In this document: positions 6,856-14,526 of the stretch, piece after piece | How positions within the stretch are numbered: position 1 is the stretch's first letter | Layout of the letters: every line of letters starts with the position of its first letter | Assembly: GCA_046048295.1 (NCBI GenBank) | Contig: JBJOGJ010000060.1 | Coordinates: 1-17,460 of the forward strand | Direction of reading: 5' to 3' | Length of the DNA stretch: 17,460 nt | Source of the DNA: CBDCWA01 sp046048295 | GTDB lineage: Bacteria > Pseudomonadota > Alphaproteobacteria > Rhizobiales > Hyphomicrobiaceae | The notes under the pieces: generated by a model | The model's database searches: none | Seen by the model: the letters and a program-made list of their open reading frames with translations, nothing else | What the model was told of the DNA's origin: nothing | Position numbers and translations under genes: made by a program

Positions 6856-7869
6856 CTGCGAAGGCCTGACGCCCTTTGCCGCTATTTCGCTTTCCCATGC
6901 CGCGCGGAGGCCAGAGTTGAGATCGGCGGCGGGAATTCTGGCACGGCCGGCCGCGTACACCGAAGTGTCGCCGTAATCGACACGGCGATGGCGGAACATG
7001 GGATATTGGACCGAGCCGAGTTCCAAGGTCAGGAAGCGTGCCGGCACCTTCCCCGAGTTGAAATGCTGATAGTATTGCATGGCAGGCGCGGAGAAAAGGA
7101 CGCCGTGACGCCAGTCCGAACGTGCCGCGTCTCTCGTGCCATCCTCGGTCACCAGTGTATAGCCCTCGCCAGATACCCCGAGGAGGTGCACACCCTGGAA
7201 TTGTCTCTTGGAATCCGAGTACGTGCCGGCCTCCAACTGCCAGACGTCGGCAGAGATGGTACCCTCGCACATGGTAACCGGTAGCCGCTTGGCGCCATCG
7301 ACGGATGATGCCTTACTCATCTCGGAGCCAGATATGTCAATGACAGCATTGGATATGGTCCGTTCCGGGAATGTGATCGGAGTTTCGTGGATGAACGCCT
7401 CATTGCGGAAAAGGTTGAATAGATATCGCATGTCGTTGACAGCGGCGATGCGTGCTTGATTCCCGCCGGTGTTCCTGTGCACGTAGCGCGCATTCATCGG
7501 CATGGAGATGAGGGAATGCGGTTCCCAGGCGATGGTTTGCCTGCCGGAGGGCGTCTCGATGTCCGTCTCGCCGGTACCAGACAGTACGTAGCAGAGCTCC
7601 TCATAAAGGTGCTGTTGAGGCGCGGTCTTCTTGCCGGCTTCGATCTCCAGAAGGAAAACTGAGAGGAAGTCGCAGCGGCCATCGACGTGGCAGAAAGCGC
7701 CATTGGCGTCGAACCTTGCCCATGGGCCGACGTCGGCCGTCAGCATGTCTATGGACGGGCCGGTATGTATCGGTATGCACTCGGCCTTCGCCCAATCCTC
7801 GTAGGCATCGACCAGATAGGTGCCGGCGGGAGCCTCCTGGACGAGTTCATGTGGCAACGGATCATTCAT
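6853..7869 (-). CDS. Double-cupin protein B, with degenerate C-terminal metal site
   Basis: A 338-residue cytoplasmic protein with two cupin folds, paralogous along its length to the gene just upstream (protein A). I chose the ATG at 7869 because AAGGAGG lies 8 bases before it. An ATG at 7887, overlapping the stop of protein A as ATGA, would add six residues. In the first cupin, QQHLYEE keeps one His (87) and a Glu (91), but the preceding His of protein A is Gln86; MNARYVH keeps His131. In the second cupin the His-X-His of protein A is replaced by Lys221-Arg-Gln223, although His269 in YYQHFN remains. It may be a regulatory or structural partner of protein A, or use only its first cupin. Enzymatic role unknown. 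Databases may label such proteins ethanolamine ammonia-lyase activating or gentisate-dioxygenase-like, a name with no support here. Confidence 0.78.
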   Translation of the reverse strand: MNDPLPHELVQEAPAGTYLVDAYEDWAKAECIPIHTGPSIDMLTADVGPWARFDANGAFCHVDGRCDFLSVFLLEIEAGKKTAPQQHLYEELCYVLSGTGETDIETPSGRQTIAWEPHSLISMPMNARYVHRNTGGNQARIAAVNDMRYLFNLFRNEAFIHETPITFPERTISNAVIDISGSEMSKASSVDGAKRLPVTMCEGTISADVWQLEAGTYSDSKRQFQGVHLLGVSGEGYTLVTEDGTRDAARSDWRHGVLFSAPAMQYYQHFNSGKVPARFLTLELGSVQYPMFRHRRVDYGDTSVYAAGRARIPAADLNSGLRAAWESEIAAKGVRPSQ

Positions 7870-7883
7870 TGGCTCGTCCTCCT

Positions 7884-8996
7884 TCATATCTGCTTTTCGA
7901 ATGGCGTCTCGTCGATGAACCTACCCATCTTCGACTCAACGCCCTGCTTCGCGATCTCTTCGAGCCACAACTTGTGAACGCGGGGGTCCTGATCTTCGTA
8001 TTCGATCTGCGCGCCGCCCTGCTTGACGTCCTTGTCGACGCCGACGTCCCAGATTTCTCTCTTCATCTTCAAGAGGGGATGGCGGACGGATCCGATCTGA
8101 AGAGCTAGGTATCGGGATGGAACGTTGGCGACGTTGAAGTGCTGATGGAACATGGAGTCTGGCGGGCAATAGACGCAGCCATGCTCCCAATCGACGCGGA
8201 CGAAGTCCTCGTCATCGTCGTGCCAGAGGAGTGAGTAGCCCTGACCGGTGCAGGCGAAGACACTGACGCCATCGAAGTGGCGATGACCCTTCTTGTACGT
8301 GCCGACGGGCATCTCTGACGTGTGGCAGCCGATGGTGCAGCCGGCAAGCATGAAGCGCAGCATAGAGCCGCCGGCGCCGCGCGCGGCCCATGACTTCAAT
8401 TCGAACTCGGAGAGATCAGGGACGAAATTGGTCTCCCACTGGTGACGGCCCGGGCGAATGCCGATGAACTCGCCCTCGCCGGCGAAGTAGTTCTCGCCGC
8501 CTGAGCGTTCCGGAAATTTCACCGGGCAGTTGAAGACGAGTTCCTCGCTGCGAAAGCGGTTCATGACGAAGACCATGTTGTTCGCAGACGCGAACCGAAC
8601 GGGTTCGGTGCCAGAACCATTGAAATGCTGGTGGTGGGCGTTAAGCGGAATCGCGAAGATGCTCTTTGGTCCCCATTCGAAACTGTGCTTGCGGCCGTCG
8701 TCCGTTGTGACTGTAGTCACGCCGTGCCCGGATATGACGTAGATCACTTCCTCGTAGATGTGATGGAGCGGCTCAGAGCGGCCGCCGGGTGGGATTTCGA
8801 AGGCGAAGATGGTGAGGAAATCGTCGCGGCCTTTGAGGTGGCAGAAGGCGCCGCTCATGCCATAGCGGTCCCAGTGGGCGACGGGCACCTGGCGGATGTC
8901 GATGCCAAAATCCTCGACGACGGGTACGCCCTGGCGCGCCACCCATTCAAGATAGGGATCGCGTAGTTCCGTGCGCTCGTCGCTGCCGTCGCTCAT
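7884..8996 (-). CDS. Double-cupin protein A, putative metal-dependent enzyme
   Basis: A 370-residue cytoplasmic bicupin. The ATG at 8996 is preferred because GAGAGGA lies 6 bases upstream; an ATG at 9044 would add 16 unremarkable residues. The first cupin shows LHHIYEEVIYVISG (His78, His79, Glu83) and later LNAHHQHFNGSG (His122 or His124). The second shows GHRHFDGVSVFACTGQGY (His238, His240) and FHQHFN (His286). Both domains therefore keep plausible ligand sets for Fe, Mn or Ni. Metal-keeping bicupins include dioxygenases, isomerases and decarboxylases, and the sequence does not say which. It is the promoter-proximal gene of the two-cupin operon, divergent from the Omp25-like gene. Because the operon faces the Rieske/cyclodeaminase operon, it probably serves the same pathway. 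Confidence 0.82.
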   Translation of the reverse strand: MSDGSDERTELRDPYLEWVARQGVPVVEDFGIDIRQVPVAHWDRYGMSGAFCHLKGRDDFLTIFAFEIPPGGRSEPLHHIYEEVIYVISGHGVTTVTTDDGRKHSFEWGPKSIFAIPLNAHHQHFNGSGTEPVRFASANNMVFVMNRFRSEELVFNCPVKFPERSGGENYFAGEGEFIGIRPGRHQWETNFVPDLSEFELKSWAARGAGGSMLRFMLAGCTIGCHTSEMPVGTYKKGHRHFDGVSVFACTGQGYSLLWHDDDEDFVRVDWEHGCVYCPPDSMFHQHFNVANVPSRYLALQIGSVRHPLLKMKREIWDVGVDKDVKQGGAQIEYEDQDPRVHKLWLEEIAKQGVESKMGRFIDETPFEKQI

Positions 8997-9317
8997 GGCG
9001 TTTCCTCTCGATCGATTGGTCGTGGTGGGGGAAAGCTGCTCCATTTCTAGGACATTGGCGAAACCTTTCGCAACACTCGATGCTGCGATACTTATCCCAG
9101 CGTCTCAACAGCTTCTGCACTGTTCATGCAACTTTGGCGGACCATCATGTCCGTGCAGTTTTCTTCTTTCCGACAATAGTTTGCATGGCTCCGAGGCGGA
9201 CCATCCTGCGGCTTCAAGTATATGTGCCAGCGCAGCTACAGCGTCTGCCGGGTCAACTCGCTAGCACAGTGGGCAAGTACTGCGGACAGTCTGATCATAA
9301 CAGTCGGAGTAAGCTCA
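8997..9317. promoter_or_regulatory. Divergent intergenic region, cupin operon / porin gene
   Basis: No gene is supported in these 321 bases. They must contain the leftward promoter of the double-cupin operon and the rightward promoter of the porin gene. An 11-base direct repeat, GGCGGACCATC, occurs at 9136-9146 and 9195-9205 (59 bases apart), and the first copy overlaps a small dyad CGGAC-N6-GTCCG. These could be regulator sites, but no regulator is nearby. I find no clear sigma-70 box. Confidence 0.35.
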
Positions 9318-10028
9318 ATGCGTCGCAAGTCCTTGCGTGCTGGAATTCTTTCGGTAGCCCTAATGTTGCTCGCGCTCTTCGCCGCTGGCCGTCCAGCAAT
9401 TGCGCAGGATGCGTATGACCCACTCAGCGCCTTCGGATTCGCTCCCCCGCCGGTCATCAATTCCTGGAATGGTTCGTATATTGGCGCCCAACTCGGCTAC
9501 GGCTGGGGAAATGGCGAGATCGACGATCTCGCAGGTGCGGGCACGACTTTCGACCCGTTCGTGCCTGAATGGTCGACGGATGGAATATTCGGGGGCGCGT
9601 ATGTTGGATTCAACTGGCAGGCCGGCAATTGGGTGTTCGGCGTCGAGGGCGACATCAACAGTTCGGGCATAGCTGGTTCGGATTTCGTTGGAGGAGCTGG
9701 AATTGGCGGTGATATCGCTTGGTTTGCATCGCTCAGGGGCAGGGTGGGCTGGTCGCTCGGGCGCACGCTTCTCTACGGTACGGCTGGTTGGGCTTATGCC
9801 GACGCAAGCCACAATCAGGATGCAAGCGGCGACATCAGCTCCGGCTTCTCTGGCTGGACAATAGGTGGCGGCCTCGAATACCTCTACTCGCAGAACATCC
9901 TGCTCCGGGCGGAATATCGCTACTACGACTTCGGCGATGAGCAACTCGCAATGCCGCCGACGTTCACCGATCGTCTCTATCAGACGGACTTGCAGACAAT
10001 CTCGGTGGGCGTGGCCTACAAGTTCTGA
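9318..10028 (+). CDS. Omp25/Omp31-type outer membrane beta-barrel protein
   Basis: A 236-residue outer membrane protein of the small eight-stranded barrel group common in Hyphomicrobiales. The ATG at 9318 is chosen because CGGAG lies just before it and the protein then starts with a signal peptide (MRRKSLRAG, a hydrophobic core, cut near AIA-Q, residue 29). The mature part shows alternating amphipathic strands, WNGSYIGAQLGYGWG early, repeated Gly-aromatic patterns, GGGLEYLYSQNILLRAEYRYYDFG near the end, and the C-terminal aromatic residue (YKF) needed for BAM-dependent insertion. Members stabilise the envelope or act as weak porins. It stands alone, followed by a strong terminator, so it need not belong to the catabolic cluster. 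Confidence 0.87.
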   Translation: MRRKSLRAGILSVALMLLALFAAGRPAIAQDAYDPLSAFGFAPPPVINSWNGSYIGAQLGYGWGNGEIDDLAGAGTTFDPFVPEWSTDGIFGGAYVGFNWQAGNWVFGVEGDINSSGIAGSDFVGGAGIGGDIAWFASLRGRVGWSLGRTLLYGTAGWAYADASHNQDASGDISSGFSGWTIGGGLEYLYSQNILLRAEYRYYDFGDEQLAMPPTFTDRLYQTDLQTISVGVAYKF

Positions 10029-10051
10029 CATCCGGTTTCGATGCGGGGGCG

Positions 10052-10086
10052 AGGGGCGCGGTCATATCGACCGCGCCCCTTTATTC
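10052..10086 (+). terminator. Rho-independent terminator of the porin gene
   Basis: AGGGGCGCGGTC (10052-10063) pairs exactly with GACCGCGCCCCT (10069-10080) around ATATC, giving a 12-bp GC-rich stem followed by TTATT. It begins 23 bases after the porin stop. Confidence 0.88.
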
Positions 10087-10478
10087 GTCAGGCAACCAAC
10101 TTCGGCCAGCGGTCGAGCAGCGTCATGCCTCGATGGTGCCGAGCGGCGGGACTTGGCGGGCTGGCAGAGTTCCCACGCTGCGGCGGTTGCCGTTTAATTG
10201 CCAGTTCCATGATGCAGATGCGAGCCTGCAGGCTCCGAACGGACGGGAAGAAATCGCGCACTTAATGCATCGTGCTCTTCAATCGTCCTTAGATCTACTG
10301 CGTCAGCGCTCACCAAGGCCCCAGGGCATTGGTTCGAGGCCACTACTGCTCCACGACATAGGACGAATGCTGGCAGCGGCATTGATTCCATCAATGCCGC
10401 TAGCAGCCCGTGTCTCAATTGCAACGTCCGTAATGGATCCGTTTCGGTACTAGGAATTCGTTAACAATTGCCTGTTCG
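10087..10478. other. Gene-poor stretch, possible remnant of a regulator
   Basis: No intact gene is supported between the porin terminator and the mraZ control region. On the minus strand, 10424-10194 encodes a 76-residue frame whose middle (ALMESMPLPAFVL, then GAVVASNQCPGAL) faintly resembles the start of a PAS-like segment seen in some LuxR-type regulators of alphaproteobacteria. It has no ribosome site that I trust and no helix-turn-helix part, so if anything it is a decayed fragment. Confidence 0.25.
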
Positions 10479-10523
10479 CCCATTGACGCCCATAAAATTC
10501 CATGAGATCCCATGATTGCCCGT
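10479..10523. promoter_or_regulatory. MraZ-box-like array: five pentamers at 10-base period
   Basis: CCCAT (10479), CCCAT (10489), TCCAT (10499), CCCAT (10509) and CCCGT (10519) recur with exactly 10-base spacing. Read on the minus strand these are ATGGG units separated by 5 bases. Enterobacterial MraZ is known to bind TGGGN repeats separated by 5 bases in its own promoter, so this is very probably the autoregulatory operator of the mraZ operon. A possible promoter overlaps it (TTGCCT at 10468 and TAAAAT at 10493, a long 19-base spacer). The array is about 230 bases before the mraZ start, leaving a long leader. Confidence 0.7.
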
Positions 10524-10537
10524 CCGCGTCGGGCATC

Positions 10538-10598
10538 GGAACGTGGTGCGGCGCCACCACCGTTAGAGGGCCGGTGGAGCCGGCGACGCCCACGTTCC
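10538..10598 (+). promoter_or_regulatory. Possible branched RNA structure in the mraZ leader
   Basis: GGAACGTGG (10538-10546) is the exact complement of CCACGTTCC (10590-10598). The 43 bases between can form two further small stems, TGGTG with CACCA and GCCGG with CCGGC, giving a three-way junction. This may be a structured untranslated leader. In GC-rich DNA such pairings also arise by chance. Confidence 0.3.
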
Positions 10599-10751
10599 AG
10601 TTTTTCAAGCCGTGTCGGCCAAAGGGGTCGTGGCCGGCGGTGTGGCCTGCGGGGCGATGCGGACGGGCTTGGTGTCTCAGTGTGTCGGCGGCCATTGGCC
10701 GCGTGGGTCAGCGTCGAGTCGTAAAGCGTCAATCGAGGGCAGAACCGGGGG

Positions 10752-11240
10752 ATGAATCGCTTTGTCTCGACATACACCAACAAGATCGATAGCAAGGGGC
10801 GCGTCTCTGTCCCGTCCGCTTTCCGCGAAGTACTCGCTAGGGAGGGCAGCGGTGGAAGCTTCTATTGCTACCCCGCGCTCGACGTTTCAGCCCTTGATGC
10901 TGGCGGCGAAAGACTTGCACGCAAGATGGATGATTTTGTCTCGCGTTTCCCAGATTATTCGGAGCAGCGGGACGCATATTCTCACGCGCTCTATTCCGAT
11001 GCGTGCGAACTCGCGATCGACGGGGACGGACGCATTGTCCTTCCTCCGGCTCTTCGCGACAAAATCGGTGTCACGACCCAGGTTGCTTTTGTCGGGCTTG
11101 GTGACAAGTTTCAGATCTGGCAGCCTGAACGGCTCGCAGAATACCGCGCAGGTTTGCCGGAGCGCGGAATACTCGGGCCTACACAGCGACCATCTGCTGC
11201 CCAGGGCGGAGATGGCGGCGATGGAGGAGCACGGGACTGA
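10752..11240 (+). CDS. mraZ: Transcriptional regulator MraZ
   Basis: A 162-residue DNA-binding repressor of the dcw (division and cell wall) operon. It forms a ring-shaped oligomer made of two swapped-hairpin AbrB-like domains. The paired signature motifs are visible as DSKGRVSVPSAFRE (13-26) and DGDGRIVLPPALRDKIGV in the second half. Length and order are typical, followed by a Gly/Asp-rich tail starting after residue 145. GGGGGATG places a G-rich ribosome site directly before the ATG. Its TGA overlaps the rsmH ATG (TGATG). It is likely to repress its own operon through the 10-base-period pentamer array upstream. Confidence 0.95.
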   Translation: MNRFVSTYTNKIDSKGRVSVPSAFREVLAREGSGGSFYCYPALDVSALDAGGERLARKMDDFVSRFPDYSEQRDAYSHALYSDACELAIDGDGRIVLPPALRDKIGVTTQVAFVGLGDKFQIWQPERLAEYRAGLPERGILGPTQRPSAAQGGDGGDGGARD

Positions 11241-12298
11241 TGACCGACCCGGATCCGGGAAATGGACGGCACGGGGGCGCCGTGCCTCAGCGTCATCATC
11301 CCGTGCTGCTTCCAGAAGTGATCGCACATCTCGCACCGGCGGACGGTGAGCGCTACATCGACGGAACCTTCGGAGCCGGTGGCTATACACGGGCAATCTT
11401 GGAGGCGGCAGAGTGCCATGTTTGGGCGCTGGACAGGGATTCTTCCGCGATTGAGGGAGGGCGAGCGCTGATCGAGGCCTTCGGGCCACGGCTCGATCTT
11501 GCGTGCATGCCATTCGGCAACCTGCTTCTCCGGTTGGTCCAGGATCCTGGAATGGCAGGGTCTTTTGACGGGTTCGTGCTCGATCTCGGTGTATCTTCCA
11601 TGCAAATCGACGAGGCCAGCCGCGGCTTCTCATTCCAGAAGGACGGACCGCTCGATATGCGTATGTCGGCTGCCCCAGGTGTGAGGCAGAGCGAGGCAGG
11701 TCCATCTGCCGCTGATGTCGTCAATTCAGCCGATCAATCGGAGATTGCTGATATTCTTTATCAGCTCGGCGAAGAGCGTCGCTCGAGGCATATCGCAGCC
11801 GCCATCGTGAAGCGACGAAAGGAGCGTCCGTTCGAGCGTACGCTCGATCTAGCGGATTTAGTAGTGAGCGTCATCGGGAGGCATGCGGGAGACAAGGTCC
11901 ACCCTGCGACCCGGACCTTCCAGGCGCTTCGGATTTTCGTGAATGATGAGCTTGGCGAACTTTTCCGGGGGTTGAGTGCAGCAGAGCGGCTGCTCAAGCC
12001 GGGCGGTCGGCTCGTTGTGGTAACCTTCCATTCTCTCGAGGACAGAATGGTGAAGCAGTTCCTTGCTGCCAGGGCTGGAAAAGGCGGCCGCGTGTCACGT
12101 CATCTGCCTCCAATCGATTCAATCAGGGTCGCAAGTTTCCGAATTGTTAACTCTCGACCTGCTACTCCCTCAGAGGAGGAGATCCGGCGCAACCCACGAG
12201 CGCGTTCGGCGAAACTTCGAGCCGCTGTCCGGACCGATAGCGAGCCGTGGCCGATTGATGGCTCCGAAGCGCTTGTACCGGCGATACTCCGATCCTGA
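11240..12298 (+). CDS. rsmH: 16S rRNA (cytosine(1402)-N4)-methyltransferase RsmH
   Basis: A 352-residue SAM-dependent methyltransferase (formerly MraW) that adds a methyl to N4 of C1402 in the decoding centre of 16S rRNA, in the cytoplasm. Visible motifs are HHPVLLPEV near the start, the SAM-binding DGTFGAGGYTRAIL (41-54), the acidic DRDSSAI (65-71), DLGVSSMQID (115-124), the GFSF(Q)KDGPLDMRM signature (129-142) and FHSLEDRMVK near the C-terminus. The start overlaps the mraZ stop, implying translational coupling. Length is slightly above the usual 310-320 residues because of a longer N-terminus. Confidence 0.95.
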   Translation: MTDPDPGNGRHGGAVPQRHHPVLLPEVIAHLAPADGERYIDGTFGAGGYTRAILEAAECHVWALDRDSSAIEGGRALIEAFGPRLDLACMPFGNLLLRLVQDPGMAGSFDGFVLDLGVSSMQIDEASRGFSFQKDGPLDMRMSAAPGVRQSEAGPSAADVVNSADQSEIADILYQLGEERRSRHIAAAIVKRRKERPFERTLDLADLVVSVIGRHAGDKVHPATRTFQALRIFVNDELGELFRGLSAAERLLKPGGRLVVVTFHSLEDRMVKQFLAARAGKGGRVSRHLPPIDSIRVASFRIVNSRPATPSEEEIRRNPRARSAKLRAAVRTDSEPWPIDGSEALVPAILRS

Positions 12299-12321
12299 GT
12301 GCCGTATGGAGGCGGGGGCAA

Positions 12322-12615
12322 ATGATGCGGGTTCTCACCACACTGAGCGTGCTTCTCATGCTCGCCTCGGCCTTCACCCTGCACGTTACCAACTACCGGA
12401 CACGTCAGCTCGAACGCGACGTCTCCCAGCTCGAGCGCCAGCGTGAAAAGCTCGTCGAGGAAATTGCGATCCTGCGTGCAGACCGTGCATTCCTTGCCAG
12501 ACCCGGCCGGATAGAGGCTGCCGCACGCGCACTCGGAATGCGGCCTGCGGACATCGGCCAGCTGCCCCGGCAGACAGATGCCAGCAAGGTCTCTGCCATC
12601 GGGACACCAAAATGA
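12322..12615 (+). CDS. ftsL: Cell division protein FtsL
   Basis: A 97-residue bitopic inner membrane protein of the divisome, which pairs with FtsB (DivIC) through a coiled coil and supports FtsW-FtsI. One membrane helix spans about residues 3-22. A heptad-like coiled coil follows (RQLERDVSQLERQREKLVEE, about 28-47), then a short periplasmic tail with the GRIEAAARALGMRPA segment typical of FtsL. GGAGGCGGGGG lies upstream; either of two adjacent ATGs could be used. It lies 23 bases after rsmH, and its stop overlaps the ftsI start (ATGA). Sequence conservation in this family is low, so position in the operon carries much of the call. Confidence 0.9.
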   Translation: MMRVLTTLSVLLMLASAFTLHVTNYRTRQLERDVSQLERQREKLVEEIAILRADRAFLARPGRIEAAARALGMRPADIGQLPRQTDASKVSAIGTPK

Positions 12616-14312
12616 CGGTACGCCCGCGATCCCCCGCAACTGGCGGACGGCAATCGACCTCGGCCAGCGATCGCATCGAGCTGCGGCTGCGGGCGCGGGC
12701 ACGGGCGCGCGGGCGCACGATATGGCTGCTGATGGGACTGTCGATGGCGTTCATGGTACTGGCCGGGCAGCTCGTGCGGCTGGGGCTCAGGCACGATGCC
12801 AGCGAGGGCGGACCGCGCGTCGCGATGAACTCGCCGGTGTCGAAGACGTTCGCAAGGCCGGATATCGTCGATCGCGCGGGACGGCTGCTCGCCACCGATC
12901 TCGTCGGACATTCTCTGTATGCCGATCCTTCGCTCGTGCTCGACGCGGACCGGGCGGCGGAATCGCTGATCAAGGTGTTTCCTGACCTTGACGCCAAGGA
13001 ACTGAGGCAGAAGCTCGGCGATCCGGCCCGGCGGTTCGAATGGATCAAGCGCGGGCTGACGCCACGACTTGCACAGCGGGCGCACGATCTCGGCATTCCG
13101 GGCCTTGCGCTCAACAAGGAGCCGAAGCGCACGTACCCGCTCGGCCGACTCGCAGGCCACCTGCTGGGCGTCGTCAGCACCGACAACCATGGTCTCAGCG
13201 GGATCGAGCGCCATGTGGACCAGGCAGTCGGCATCGAGATGGCGGTGACGGGCGAAGCGGGAAGCCGGCAGCGGGTGCGGCTCACCGTCGATGTGGGCGT
13301 GCAGCATGCGCTGGAGGAGGAGCTTGCAGCGGCGGTTGCACGGTACAGCGCGCAGGGTGCGGCCGGCGTGGTGCTGGATGCTGAGACCGGCGAGATCGCG
13401 GCCATCGCCTCCCTGCCAGACGTCGACCCGGCCCACGTCATGGAAAGCCAGGACCCGATGCGCCTGGACCGGATGACGACAGGCCGATACGAGCTCGGAT
13501 CGGTGTTCAAGGTGGCCACGCTGGCGTTGGCGCTCGAGGCGGGGATGCGGCTCGAGCAGGCGGTCGACGTGCAGGGGCCGCTCGAGGTCAGCGGCCACAA
13601 GATCAGGGACCTGCACCCGGCGGGCAAGGAACTGCCGCTCGGCATGGCGTTCCTGAAGTCCTCCAACGTCGGGTTCGGAAGGGTCGGGCTGATGCTCGGC
13701 GAGCAGCGGCTGACCGGCTTTTTCGCAAGGCTCGGGCTCAGCGGGCAGATGCAGACCGAGGCCGGACCGGTGGCGACGATGCGGCTGCCGAAACGGTGGG
13801 GCGAGGCGGAGATCGCGACGGCGGCCTTCGGGCACGGCATCGCGGTGACGCCGTTGCAGTTCGCGGTCGCGGCGGCGGCGCTGGTGAACGGCGGCAGGCG
13901 CGTGGCGCCGACGGTGATCGCGCGCGAGAATGAGCGGCGGCCCGAGGGCGAGCAGGTCGTCTCGCAGCAGACGAGCGCCAGGATCCGCGCCATCCTGCGC
14001 GACAACGTCGCCGGCGCGACGGGCACCGGCAAGCGCGCCGACGTGCCGGGGTACGAGGTCGGCGGCAAGACGGGGACCGCGGAACAGCCGGTGGCGGGCA
14101 AGTACGTGGAAAAATCCGTCATCTCCTCTTTCCTGGCGGCGTTCCCGATGTCGAAGCCGCGCTACGTCACCTATGTGCTGCTGTTCCAGCCGCAGCCGGT
14201 CGCGGAGTCCGAAGGCAAGATCACGGCGGGCCACAACGCGGCGCCCCTCACCGCGAAGGTCGTCCGCCGCATTGCGCCGTTGCTCGGCGTCGCGCCGCGC
14301 GGCGTCGACTGA
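12612..14312 (+). CDS. ftsI: Septal peptidoglycan transpeptidase FtsI (PBP3)
   Basis: A 566-residue class B penicillin-binding protein that cross-links septal peptidoglycan in the periplasm with FtsW. A cytoplasmic Arg-rich head is followed by one membrane helix (about 36-58) and then the non-catalytic domain beginning ARPDIVDRAGRLLATDL. The transpeptidase motifs are SVFK (Ser297, Lys300), SSN (350-352) and KTGTA (486-490). The end TAGHNAAPLTAKVVRRIAPLLG is typical of alphaproteobacterial FtsI. It overlaps ftsL by 4 bases. The coding sequence is visibly richer in GC than mraZ and rsmH. No murE follows, which is unusual. Confidence 0.95.
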   Translation: MTVRPRSPATGGRQSTSASDRIELRLRARARARGRTIWLLMGLSMAFMVLAGQLVRLGLRHDASEGGPRVAMNSPVSKTFARPDIVDRAGRLLATDLVGHSLYADPSLVLDADRAAESLIKVFPDLDAKELRQKLGDPARRFEWIKRGLTPRLAQRAHDLGIPGLALNKEPKRTYPLGRLAGHLLGVVSTDNHGLSGIERHVDQAVGIEMAVTGEAGSRQRVRLTVDVGVQHALEEELAAAVARYSAQGAAGVVLDAETGEIAAIASLPDVDPAHVMESQDPMRLDRMTTGRYELGSVFKVATLALALEAGMRLEQAVDVQGPLEVSGHKIRDLHPAGKELPLGMAFLKSSNVGFGRVGLMLGEQRLTGFFARLGLSGQMQTEAGPVATMRLPKRWGEAEIATAAFGHGIAVTPLQFAVAAAALVNGGRRVAPTVIARENERRPEGEQVVSQQTSARIRAILRDNVAGATGTGKRADVPGYEVGGKTGTAEQPVAGKYVEKSVISSFLAAFPMSKPRYVTYVLLFQPQPVAESEGKITAGHNAAPLTAKVVRRIAPLLGVAPRGVD

Positions 14313-14394
14313 CGGGCGGCGGGCGCACTTGCGCGTATCCGCGGGCGGATCGCCCCGGAGATTTGCGGCAGTCGTTCCCCCGGAATGAAGGGGT

Positions 14395-14456
14395 GCGGGG
14401 CGGAGGTATCGTCCGCGTCGCTGGTAATACTATGTGGCGGACGAAGCCCGCCCCGC
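14395..14456. repeat. Large bipartite inverted repeat
   Basis: GCGGGGCGG (14395-14403) plus GTCCGC (14411-14416) pair with GCGGAC (14437-14442) plus CCGCCCCGC (14448-14456), with a short internal bulge and a 20-base loop. It lies between the two 12-base direct repeats at 14359-14370 and 14461-14472, as a small mobile element with a target duplication might, though the direct repeats do not abut the arms on the left. Confidence 0.5.
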
Positions 14457-14475
14457 GCAGAGATTTGCGGCATAC

Positions 14476-14526
14476 CCACGGCGTTCAACGGTCTCCGACT
14501 TCGGATTTGCACCGAAGCGGCCGTGG
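14476..14526. repeat. Nested inverted repeat
   Basis: Outer arms CCACGGC (14476-14482) and GCCGTGG (14520-14526) enclose an inner stem CTTCGG (14499-14504) with CCGAAG (14512-14517). Confidence 0.45.

Noticed and set aside
6638..7270. A 210-codon minus-strand frame next to the double-cupin gene
   Set aside because: It is another frame of the double-cupin B region. The cupin frame has clear paralogy to its neighbour; this one has no recognisable feature.
10325..10350. GGTTCGAGGCC, reminiscent of a tRNA T-arm
   Set aside because: No matching acceptor stem, anticodon arm or D-arm could be formed around it.
10087..10750. RNase P RNA (rnpB), which in some alphaproteobacteria lies upstream of mraZ
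   Set aside because: I searched both strands by eye for the conserved GAGGAAAGTCCGGGC-type core and the second conserved block and found neither. The GAAAGTCCGGGG near 15880 (minus strand) lacks the rest of the structure and is the ribosome-site context of the seven-helix protein.
12405..14234. Very long minus-strand frames opposite ftsI (578 and 609 codons)
   Set aside because: They are antisense shadows of a GC-rich gene. The plus strand shows intact SxxK, SxN and KTG motifs and the minus frames show no domain.
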